Origin: JANNHK01 sp034408875
GTDB taxonomy: Bacteria > Actinomycetota > Acidimicrobiia > IMCC26256 > PALSA-610
DNA length: 10,182 nt
Reading direction: 5' to 3'
Assembly (NCBI GenBank): GCA_034408875.1
Contig: JAWXCJ010000247.1
Span: 1 to 10,182 of the forward strand
This document shows positions 1 through 5,057 of this stretch, one piece after another. The notes under the pieces were generated by a model. It was not told the origin of the DNA, did no database searches, and was given only the letters and a program-made list of their open reading frames with translations. Both the position numbers and the translations under genes were made by a program. How positions within the stretch are numbered: the first letter of the stretch is position 1; every line of letters begins with the position of its first letter.

Positions 1-62
1 GCGGCACGTGCCGCCGCTTCGCCCTCGACCCGAGTCGCCGCGACATCGACCGAAAAGGTCAT
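1..62 (-). CDS. pheS: Probable phenylalanyl-tRNA synthetase alpha subunit, N-terminus only (runs off window)
   Basis: An ATG at 62-60 overlaps the TGA of the upstream methyltransferase gene as ATGA. It opens a frame that stays open to the window edge and encodes 20 residues beginning MTFSVDVAATRVEGEAAAR. An alanine- and glutamate-rich helical start like this is typical of PheS, whose N-terminal coiled coil binds tRNA-Phe. The infC-rpmI-rplT-TrmH-type-pheS order is common in actinobacteria. If correct, it is the alpha subunit of the heterotetrameric enzyme that charges tRNA-Phe in the cytoplasm, and pheT should follow. The catalytic domain lies outside the window, so the name rests on gene order and start context rather than on motifs. 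The 4-nt overlap suggests translational coupling to the methyltransferase. Confidence 0.55.
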   Translation of the reverse strand, partial: MTFSVDVAATRVEGEAAARA

Positions 63-823
63 CGAGCCATCCGCCGCTGGCGGGCGGCTTCGAACAGCAA
101 CACGGTGCCCGCCATCGCGACGTTGAGCGACTCGCCCCCGCCCATCGGAATGGTCACGAGGTCGTCGAGCGGGAGGTCGGCCGCGAGGCCGTGCGTCTCG
201 TTGCCGAGCACGAACGCGACGGGTTGCGTGAGATCGATGGCTTCGGGCGCGAGCCCACCCGAAGCGGTCGCGCCGAGGCGGCGTACACCGTGCGCACCGA
301 GCGCTTCCAGCATCGTCACTGCGGGCTCGCCCTCCACCGTCGGGACCGCGAAGCACGCACCCGCCGAGGCACGCACAACTTTCGGATTGTACGCATCGAC
401 CGAACCGGCCCCGAGCCCGACGACGCTCGCGCCCGCGACCAGCGCGCTTCGCAGGAGCGTTCCGACGTTGCCCGGGTCGTTCAACGGCGCCCCGACGAGG
501 GCCAGGTCACCCGTCAGCGATGCGAGCCCGAGGCGTTCGAGGCGCACGACCGTGAAGACGCCCTGCGACGACTTGGTGTCGGCGATGCGGTCGGCGACAC
601 CGGGCTCCAAGCGCCACGTCGGCCAGTCACCCGCGGGCGCAACCGCACCGTCGCCCACGTAGCAGGCGGCGATCGGCGCACCGTGCTCGATCGCCGCGGC
701 CAGCAGGTGCGGACCCTCGGCGACGAACAAGCCCTCGCGCTCGCGCGCCGAACGGTCGCGCAGCAGCTCGCGCAGCAGCTTGACGTCGCGGTGCCGGGGC
801 CCGAGGGCCTCCGAACTAGGCAG
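59..823 (-). CDS. TrmH/SpoU-family RNA 2'-O-ribose methyltransferase
   Basis: This is a SPOUT-fold methyltransferase that would transfer a methyl group from SAM to a ribose 2'-OH in rRNA or tRNA. Numbered from the proposed CTG start (254 aa), the three SpoU signatures are NDPGNVGTLLRSA (about 115-127), VLGNETHGL (about 205-213) and SLNVAMAGT near 232. The C-terminal part is the knotted catalytic domain. The N-terminal part has the usual substrate-binding lead-in, RHRDVKLLRELLRDRSARE followed by GLFVAEGPHLL. No ATG, GTG or TTG precedes that lead-in in frame. The first conventional start is TTG at 730, which would remove about 31 conserved-looking residues. I therefore propose CTG at 823-821, which overlaps the rplT stop (818-816) and has GAGG about 9 nt upstream. 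The exact RNA target cannot be read from sequence. Confidence is high for the family and low for the start. Confidence 0.88.
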   Translation of the reverse strand: MPSSEALGPRHRDVKLLRELLRDRSAREREGLFVAEGPHLLAAAIEHGAPIAACYVGDGAVAPAGDWPTWRLEPGVADRIADTKSSQGVFTVVRLERLGLASLTGDLALVGAPLNDPGNVGTLLRSALVAGASVVGLGAGSVDAYNPKVVRASAGACFAVPTVEGEPAVTMLEALGAHGVRRLGATASGGLAPEAIDLTQPVAFVLGNETHGLAADLPLDDLVTIPMGGGESLNVAMAGTVLLFEAARQRRMAR

Positions 824-1178
824 CGTTGAGAGCCTCGCGGGCCGTCTCGACCAACGTCGCGAACGCGGCCGGTTCGCGGACCGCGAGGTCGGCGAGGATC
901 TTGCGGTCGACCTCGACCGCAGCGGCCTTCAACCCGGCGATGAACTGTGAGTACGACATGTCGTGCTGACGGCATGCGGCGTTGATGCGGACGATCCACA
1001 GCTTGCGGAACTCGCCCTTGCGGGCGCGCCGGTCGCGGTAGGCATACCGCAGCGAGTGCATGACCTGTTCGTTGGCCTTGCGGTAGTGCCGGCTGCGGGC
1101 GCCGGTGTAGCCCCGCGCCTCTTCGAGAATCGCGCGCCGGTGCTTCCGGCCGCTGACTGATCGCTTGACCCTCGCCAT
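816..1178 (-). CDS. rplT: 50S ribosomal protein L20
   Basis: The 120-residue product has normal length for L20, a 23S rRNA-binding protein needed early in 50S assembly. The long basic N-terminal extension (MARVKRSVSGRKHRR, then ILEEARGYTGARSRHYRKANEQ) is followed by the globular RNA-binding part with RDRRARKGEFRKLWIVRIN around 48-66 and the SYSQFIAGLK motif around 75-84. All are hallmark L20 segments. The ATG at 1178 lies 3 nt after the rpmI stop, so the two are almost certainly co-translated. In other bacteria L20 represses its own operon by binding leader RNA. Whether that happens here is unknown, but the structured infC leader makes it a reasonable idea. Confidence 0.98.
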   Translation of the reverse strand: MARVKRSVSGRKHRRAILEEARGYTGARSRHYRKANEQVMHSLRYAYRDRRARKGEFRKLWIVRINAACRQHDMSYSQFIAGLKAAAVEVDRKILADLAVREPAAFATLVETAREALNAA

Positions 1179-1181
1179 GAC

Positions 1182-1379
1182 CTATGCCTTCCCCAACTGG
1201 CGCAGTACGCGCTTCTTCTCTTTGCCCGTGACTTCCTTCAAGCGCCCGAGTCGACGGGTGCGCTTGGTGGGCTTGTGCTCGTTCAGGTGGTCGCGGTTCG
1301 CCTGCTGACGGCGAATACGCCCCGTTCCCGTGAGCCGGAACCGCTTCGCGGCGCCGCGGTGGGTCTTCATCTTCGGCAT
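1182..1379 (-). CDS. rpmI: 50S ribosomal protein L35
   Basis: The product is a 65-residue, very basic protein with the diagnostic L35 start MPKMKTHRGAAKRFRLTGTG and the internal NEHKPTKRTRRLG and KRVLRQLG segments. Length and sequence are ordinary for L35, a small protein of the 50S subunit. The ATG at 1379-1377 is preceded by AAGGAAG about 9 nt upstream, a good ribosome binding site. The gene is second in the infC-rpmI-rplT operon, 24 nt after infC and 3 nt before rplT. Confidence 0.98.
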   Translation of the reverse strand: MPKMKTHRGAAKRFRLTGTGRIRRQQANRDHLNEHKPTKRTRRLGRLKEVTGKEKKRVLRQLGKA

Positions 1380-1403
1380 GGTTTCGTTTCTTCCTTGCGT
1401 GGA

Positions 1404-2009
1404 CTAGGCAGTCGCGGCGGCGGGCGGCTCTTCGTGCTCACCCGCGTCACCGGACTTCGGTGCACCCTTGGTCGCGCCCTGGCCTTTGCCTTTCGGGCGG
1501 CGGATGGGGTTCAGCACCATGGTCATGTTGCGGCCATCTTGGCGGGGAGACGATTCGACGATCGCGATCTCGGCGACGTTCTCGGCTACCCGCTGGAGGA
1601 TCTTGTATCCGATTTCCGGGTGCGCCATTTCGCGTCCCCGGAACATGATCGTCAGCTTGACCTTCGACCCTTCGGCGAGGAAGCGCTCGACGTGCTTCAT
1701 CTTGGTCGTGTAGTCGTGCGAGTCGATCTTGGGTCGGAACTTCATCTCCTTGATGACAACGCTCGACGCTTTCCGCTTCGACTCTTTACGCCGCTGGTCC
1801 TGCTCGTACTTGTACTTGCCGTAGTCCATGATTTTGCAGACCGGCGGATTGGCATTGGCGGCAACCTCGACCAGGTCGAGATTCCCGTCCCGCGCTATCT
1901 GCAACGCCTCGGGTAACGGCTTCACGCCGAGCTGCGAACCGTCGGCACCGATCAGGCGAACTTCACGGGCACGAATGCGGTCGTTGATACGGGCGTCGTC
2001 TGTGGCCAG
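1404..2009 (-). CDS. infC: Translation initiation factor IF-3
   Basis: IF3 binds the 30S subunit, prevents premature 50S joining and checks start-codon/initiator-tRNA pairing. From the proposed start the protein has 201 residues. The N-domain holds RINDRIRAREVRLIGADG (7-24) and DLVEVAANANPPVCKIMDYGKY (45-66). A basic linker follows (about 67-88). The C-domain holds KEMKFRPKIDSHDY (87-100) and VKLTIMFRGREM (117-128). After the usual end (VLNPIR, about 170) is a 31-residue charged and alanine-rich tail, as often seen in actinobacteria. No ATG, GTG or TTG sits at the family N-terminus. CTG at 2009-2007 gives the expected length and lies 5 nt after AGAGGTG. The only longer conventional start, TTG at 2105, would add 32 residues of unfamiliar sequence translated from the hairpin-rich leader. 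Rare starts on infC are known elsewhere (AUU in Escherichia coli) and give IF3 autoregulation. Confidence 0.95.
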   Translation of the reverse strand: MATDDARINDRIRAREVRLIGADGSQLGVKPLPEALQIARDGNLDLVEVAANANPPVCKIMDYGKYKYEQDQRRKESKRKASSVVIKEMKFRPKIDSHDYTTKMKHVERFLAEGSKVKLTIMFRGREMAHPEIGYKILQRVAENVAEIAIVESSPRQDGRNMTMVLNPIRRPKGKGQGATKGAPKSGDAGEHEEPPAAATA

Positions 2010-2200
2010 TACATCACCTCTTGTCGTCGGGCCGCCGACGCGAAAACGGCGGCGGATACTCAAAGGAAGCGTCCACCGCCGACCCACGCGCTGTGGGACA
2101 GACAATCGGTGCGAACCCTGGCCGACTCCGCGCCATACGGTGCGGGCCGACCGGGGTGGGGACGCTCGTTCCGATCACTCGGGCGAGTCGGCCGTCCCAC
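2010..2200 (-). promoter_or_regulatory. Structured 5' leader of the infC-rpmI-rplT operon
   Basis: Read on the minus strand, this leader contains several inverted repeats. A 9-bp perfect repeat pairs 2185-2193 (GGCCGACTC) with 2120-2128 (GAGTCGGCC). GTGGGAC (2194-2200) can pair with GTCCCAC (2093-2099) just outside it, or with GTCCCCAC (2156-2163). GTCCCAC can also pair with the neighbouring GTGGGTC (2081-2087) through CCCAC/GTGGG. A 10-bp hairpin spans 2047-2081 with a 15-nt loop and one G-U pair. A 6-bp hairpin with a four-base loop spans 2025-2040, about 5 nt before the AAGAGGTGA ribosome binding site. Competing pairings suggest an RNA switch, as in leaders of this operon regulated by L20 or IF3 in other phyla. 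No U-run follows a hairpin, so translational control fits better than a terminator. Confidence 0.5.
2014..2136 (-). other. Possible 40-codon upstream ORF in the infC leader
   Basis: On the minus strand an ATG at 2136-2134 opens 40 sense codons. They encode a peptide beginning MARSRPGFAPIVCPTARG and ending RRRPDDKR. The frame closes with TGA at 2016-2014, inside the AAGAGGTGA ribosome binding site of infC and only a few bases before the proposed CTG start. Translation through it would melt both leader hairpins. No ribosome binding site is visible before its ATG, and open frames of this length are common by chance in high-GC DNA. It is listed as a candidate leader peptide, not a secure gene. 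Confidence 0.25.
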
Positions 2201-2222
2201 TTCCCTGTTCAGATGTCGTGCC

Positions 2223-2231
2223 AGGATACCA
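2223..2231 (-). promoter_or_regulatory. Candidate extended -10 promoter for infC
   Basis: The minus strand reads TGGTATCCT, an extended -10 (TGn followed by TATCCT at 2228-2223). No convincing -35 hexamer lies 16-19 nt upstream, which is tolerable for an extended -10 promoter. Transcription would start near 2216 and give a leader of about 207 nt before infC. The assignment is tentative. Confidence 0.3.
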
Positions 2232-2262
2232 AGGTGACCCCTGTGACGTTGCGAACGAGCCA

Positions 2263-2652
2263 ATGAGCGGCCTCTGGGCACCGGGTGACGATCCCGGTGC
2301 TGTACCGGGACCCGGTCCGGGACCGGCGGAACCCGTCCCGAGCCCCGAAGAAGTCGAGGCCCTGCGGGAGCTGCACGACCGGCTGCGGGCCACGCCCGTC
2401 GCCGACCTGATCGCCAACCACGCCCTCGGGCTGTGGCAGGTCGCCCTCGTGCACCTCGGCGTGGCCAGCCCCCCGGATGCAACCGGCGCGCAACCGCCGG
2501 CGGATCTCGCGTCGGCGGGCCTCGCGATCGACGCGCTCGCGGCGCTCGTCGACGGGTTGGGGCCGCGCCTCGACGAGTACGAAGACGCCTTGCGCGACGC
2601 GCTGACGCAGGTGCAGATGCTCTTCATCGAGATCGCCGACCGCGACGCCTGA
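2263..2652 (+). CDS. DUF1844-type hypothetical protein
   Basis: The product is a 129-residue acidic protein of unknown function. Residues 1-26 are rich in proline and glycine and probably disordered. Residues 29-46 form a likely helix. The rest (DLIANHALGLWQVALVHLGV, 48-67, then DLASAGLAIDALAALVDGLG at 81-100 and DEYEDALRDALTQVQMLFIEI at 104-124) matches the three-helix layout of DUF1844, whose members are often next to infC in actinobacteria. There is no signal peptide or obvious membrane span. ATG 2263 was chosen because upstream frame sequence is unlike the family and overlaps the infC promoter region; GTG 2218 is a longer alternative. Its ribosome binding site is weak (ACGAG), so a short-leader transcript is possible. 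Its stop lies 5 bp from the convergent cold-shock-like gene. Confidence 0.78.
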   Translation: MSGLWAPGDDPGAVPGPGPGPAEPVPSPEEVEALRELHDRLRATPVADLIANHALGLWQVALVHLGVASPPDATGAQPPADLASAGLAIDALAALVDGLGPRLDEYEDALRDALTQVQMLFIEIADRDA

Positions 2653-2657
2653 ACGCG

Positions 2658-2861
2658 TCAGCCGGTGCGCGGGGTGATCGCGGTCGCTTCGAAGCGGCCG
2701 AGGTGACCGGCGACGGGTTCGAACGTCACGGCGGCGTTGAGCGCGACGACGCGGGAGCCGTCGGCGATCCGGGTCGAGTGGAACGGGTACTCGTTTCCGT
2801 CGGCGCCGGTGATGGTGCCGAGGCCGCGCCGCTCGTCGAACGCGGTGACTGTTCCCTTCAT
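2658..2861 (-). CDS. Small cold-shock-domain-like protein with degenerate RNA-binding motif
   Basis: The 67-residue product has the length and strand pattern of a bacterial cold-shock protein, a single five-stranded OB fold that binds single-stranded nucleic acid. MKGTVTAFDERRGLGTI (1-17) matches the start and first RNP region. GNEYPFHSTRI (22-32) replaces the usual DVFVHFSAI segment. AAVTFEPVAGHLGRFEATAI (43-62) matches the last strands. The canonical RNP1 aromatics (GFGFI-like) are replaced by GLGTI, so classical stacking on bases should be weak. ATG 2861 was preferred; GTG 2873 would add four residues. It lies 88 nt downstream of hisG on the same strand and may be read from the riboflavin/histidine transcript. 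It converges with the DUF1844-type gene. Family is fairly sure, function is not. Confidence 0.75.
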   Translation of the reverse strand: MKGTVTAFDERRGLGTITGADGNEYPFHSTRIADGSRVVALNAAVTFEPVAGHLGRFEATAITPRTG

Positions 2862-2949
2862 GGCTAGCGCCACTTTTCCGGTTCGGCTTGCGCTCCGCCT
2901 GCCATCGCCCGTGTCACTTCGCGAGATCGGGCCGGCTCCGCTGACGCTC

Positions 2950-3825
2950 TCACTGCACGATTTTGGAGATCGGAATTTCGAGAATGCCCGTCGCGCCGTG
3001 GTCCTTCAGCGCCGGGATGAGCACGTTGATGTCGCTCTTGGCGACGACGGTCTCGACCGCGTAGCCGTCCTCGCCGAACAGCTTCGAGACCGTCGGCGAC
3101 TTGAGCGCGGGCAACAGGTCGATAACCGCCTGCAGGTTCTTTTCCTCGACGTTGAGCTTCACGAGCACCCGGCCGCGTGCTTCGAGCGCACCCGAGAGCA
3201 ACGTCTGGAGTTGCTCCATTGCCTTGCGCTTGTCGGCCTCGGCGTACGCGCCCGCGTTGGCGATGAGTTCGGTGTGGGACACAAGGATGGTGTCGAGCAC
3301 CCGGAGCCCCGCGGCGCGCAACGCGCGCCCGCTCTCGGTGAGATCGACGACGGCGTCGGCGATCTCGGGGATCTTGGCCTCGGTCGCGCCGTACGAAAGC
3401 GAGATGGCGGCGTCGACGCCGTGCTTCTCGAGGAAGCGCCGGGTCAGCTCGGGGTACTCGGTGTGCACGCGAACTCCGGGCGGCAGGTCGGACACCGACT
3501 CCCAGGTCGAGTCGCCCGCGACCGCGAGCACGATGCTGGTCGGCCGGGCGGTGGCTTTCGAGTAGTGCAGATGCGCGAGCGAGACGACTTCGACGCCGGT
3601 CTCCTCGATCCAGTCGCGTGCGGTGATGCCGAGGTCGAACAGCCCTTCGGCGACGTAGCGCGGAATCTCCTGCGGGCGCAGGATCGTGACGTCGACGACA
3701 CGCGGGTCGTCGATCGACGCGCGGTAGTCGACGTCGGAGGAGCGCACGACCGCGAGGTCGGCGTCTTCGAAGAGCTGGAGGGTCGGTCGTTCGAGCGAAC
3801 CCTTCGGCAGAACCAAGCGCAGCAC
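2950..3825 (-). CDS. hisG: ATP phosphoribosyltransferase, long form (HisG)
   Basis: HisG catalyses the first, committed step of histidine synthesis, joining ATP and PRPP to give phosphoribosyl-ATP. The 291-residue product is the long form, which needs no HisZ. LRLVLPKGSL opens domain I (2-11). YVAEGLFDLGITARDWIEETG lies at 57-77 and the PRPP-loop region SYGATEAKIPEIADAVVDL at 144-162. The C-terminal regulatory domain spans about 205-291 with VEEKNLQAVIDLLPALKSPTVS, the region that binds histidine for feedback inhibition. GTG 3825 was chosen because the family starts at LRLVLPKG and this codon lies 11 nt after the upstream stop; TTG 3816 is possible. No strong ribosome binding site is visible, so coupling to the upstream methyltransferase is likely. 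The usual partner hisE is absent from this window. Confidence 0.97.
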   Translation of the reverse strand: MLRLVLPKGSLERPTLQLFEDADLAVVRSSDVDYRASIDDPRVVDVTILRPQEIPRYVAEGLFDLGITARDWIEETGVEVVSLAHLHYSKATARPTSIVLAVAGDSTWESVSDLPPGVRVHTEYPELTRRFLEKHGVDAAISLSYGATEAKIPEIADAVVDLTESGRALRAAGLRVLDTILVSHTELIANAGAYAEADKRKAMEQLQTLLSGALEARGRVLVKLNVEEKNLQAVIDLLPALKSPTVSKLFGEDGYAVETVVAKSDINVLIPALKDHGATGILEIPISKIVQ

Positions 3826-3836
3826 GACGGTCCAGG

Positions 3837-4583
3837 CTAGCCGTCGGTCTCGGTGCCACCGACGAGTATTCGGTAGCCGGCGTCGAACTCGGACAGGCTG
3901 CGCAGATGCCCGTGGCGGGCGTCCCACGCGCCCGAGTCGAGATCGGCGCGCAGCTGTTCGGTGACGCGGTTCCGGGTATCGGCGTCGAGCTGCGCGAACG
4001 ACGACATGCCTGCCTGCACGTCGGGGTCGAGGTACGCCTCGGGCCGGTTCCAATAGCAGGCCCCGAACCCGTCGACACAATCGGCGGGTACCGGGACCGG
4101 CGCGACGGACTGCACGTCGAGGACACGCGCGATGTCAGCGCCGGCCGGCGCGTCGCGTTCGGTCGCCAACCGGTCGTACAGATCGGGCAGGTAGTCGCTG
4201 ACCAACCAGAACTCCGGGCCGAAGGACGGCTCGAAGAAGAACACGACCTGGCGGTGCGCGACGCGACGCATCTCGTGCAGCCCGGCTTCGCGGTCGGACC
4301 AGTGGTGCACCGTGAGGACTGCGAGCGCGGCGTCGAACACGCTGTCCGGGAACGGCAGATGCTCCGCGACACCCAGCACGCACGGCGCGCGTTGGGCCGG
4401 CATCGTCGCCGACGGATCGACGGCCACGACCGCACGGTCGGACGGTTCGTACGAACCCGTCCCGGCGCCGACGTTCACGACGGTGCGCGCGTCGCCGAGC
4501 GCAACGTGGACGCGGGCCGCGAGACGCGGGTCGGGACGACGGGTACGCGAATAGCTCCGGCCGATCGCGTCGTACCTCGTCAT
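3837..4583 (-). CDS. Class I SAM-dependent methyltransferase (Methyltransf_11-like)
   Basis: The product is a 248-residue cytoplasmic protein with a Rossmann-type SAM domain. TVVNVGAGTGSY (34-45) is the glycine-rich motif I. VVAVDPSATM (about 52-61) carries the acidic residue that holds the ribose of SAM. Next come the GVAEHLPFPDSVFDAALAVLTVHHW segment (post-I to motif III) and a FFFEPSF strand. The second half, with several aromatic residues, is probably a substrate-binding lid. The N-terminal TRYDAIGRSYSRTRRPDPR is shared by a group of uncharacterised actinobacterial methyltransferases. The substrate cannot be deduced; related folds act on small molecules, quinones or sterols. ATG 4583 starts 10 nt after the ribH stop, and the gene ends 11 nt before hisG. 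It therefore lies inside the operon at the place often held by hisE. Confidence 0.88.
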   Translation of the reverse strand: MTRYDAIGRSYSRTRRPDPRLAARVHVALGDARTVVNVGAGTGSYEPSDRAVVAVDPSATMPAQRAPCVLGVAEHLPFPDSVFDAALAVLTVHHWSDREAGLHEMRRVAHRQVVFFFEPSFGPEFWLVSDYLPDLYDRLATERDAPAGADIARVLDVQSVAPVPVPADCVDGFGACYWNRPEAYLDPDVQAGMSSFAQLDADTRNRVTEQLRADLDSGAWDARHGHLRSLSEFDAGYRILVGGTETDG

Positions 4584-4593
4584 GATGCGCTCG

Positions 4594-5055
4594 TCACGGC
4601 AGGGTGCGGAGCAACGAGACCATCTCGATCGCGGTCGTCGCGGCCTCTTCGCCCTTGTGCCCCTCGGCTCCGCCGATGCGTTCGTTGGCCTGGGCGCGGT
4701 TGTCGACGGTGAGCACACCGAAGATCACGGGCTTGCTCGTGTCGAGCGCGACCCGGGTGAGCCCGCGCGCGCACTCCCCCGCGACGTACTCGAAGTGCGG
4801 CGTGTCACCGCGAATCACGGCACCGAGGCAGATCACCGCGTCGTACGTCGCCGCGAGCCGCTGCGCGACCATCGGCAGCTCGAACGCGCCCGGCACCCAC
4901 ACGACGTCGACCTGGTCGGCACCGTGCTTGTCGAGCATGCGCTGCGCACCTTCGAGCAACGCGCTCGTGATGTCGTGGTTGAACCGGGCAACGGCCACCG
5001 CGAACCGCATCCCGGTCGCGTCGAGATCACCTTCGAAGGCTGCGTACTCGCCCAT
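4594..5055 (-). CDS. ribH: 6,7-dimethyl-8-ribityllumazine synthase
   Basis: RibH condenses the ribitylaminouracil intermediate with 3,4-dihydroxy-2-butanone 4-phosphate to give the lumazine used by riboflavin synthase; family members form pentamers or 60-mer capsids. The 153-residue length is normal. Visible active-site segments are ARFNHDIT (23-30), WVPGAFELP (53-61), GAVIRGDTPHFEYVA (78-92, with the general acid/base histidine at 87) and GGAEGHKGEEAA near 128-139. ATG 5055 was chosen because it lies only 2 nt after the ribBA stop and has GAGAAG within reach as ribosome binding site. It is the fourth gene of the FMN-riboswitch operon. Nothing about the sequence is unusual. Confidence 0.97.
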   Translation of the reverse strand: MGEYAAFEGDLDATGMRFAVAVARFNHDITSALLEGAQRMLDKHGADQVDVVWVPGAFELPMVAQRLAATYDAVICLGAVIRGDTPHFEYVAGECARGLTRVALDTSKPVIFGVLTVDNRAQANERIGGAEGHKGEEAATTAIEMVSLLRTLP

Positions 5056-5057
5056 GA

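Noticed and set aside
1..14. Perfect 14-bp palindrome GCGGCACGTGCCGC at the window edge
   Set aside because: It lies within the probable pheS coding start; short GC palindromes are frequent here and no regulatory context is visible.
8..829. 273-codon plus-strand open frame opposite the RNA methyltransferase
   Set aside because: It is antisense to a gene with clear SpoU motifs; no ribosome binding site or family resemblance.
2304..2345. GGGACCCGG-like short repeats
   Set aside because: They are the coding sequence of the Pro-Gly-rich N-terminus of the DUF1844-type protein.
2862..2949. Possible terminator or promoter in the 88-nt gap between hisG and the cold-shock-like gene
   Set aside because: No hairpin with U-run and no convincing -10/-35 pair was found.
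2864..4435. 523-codon minus-strand open frame overlapping hisG and the methyltransferase
   Set aside because: It is an out-of-frame reading of both genes, extremely rich in arginine, with no domain.
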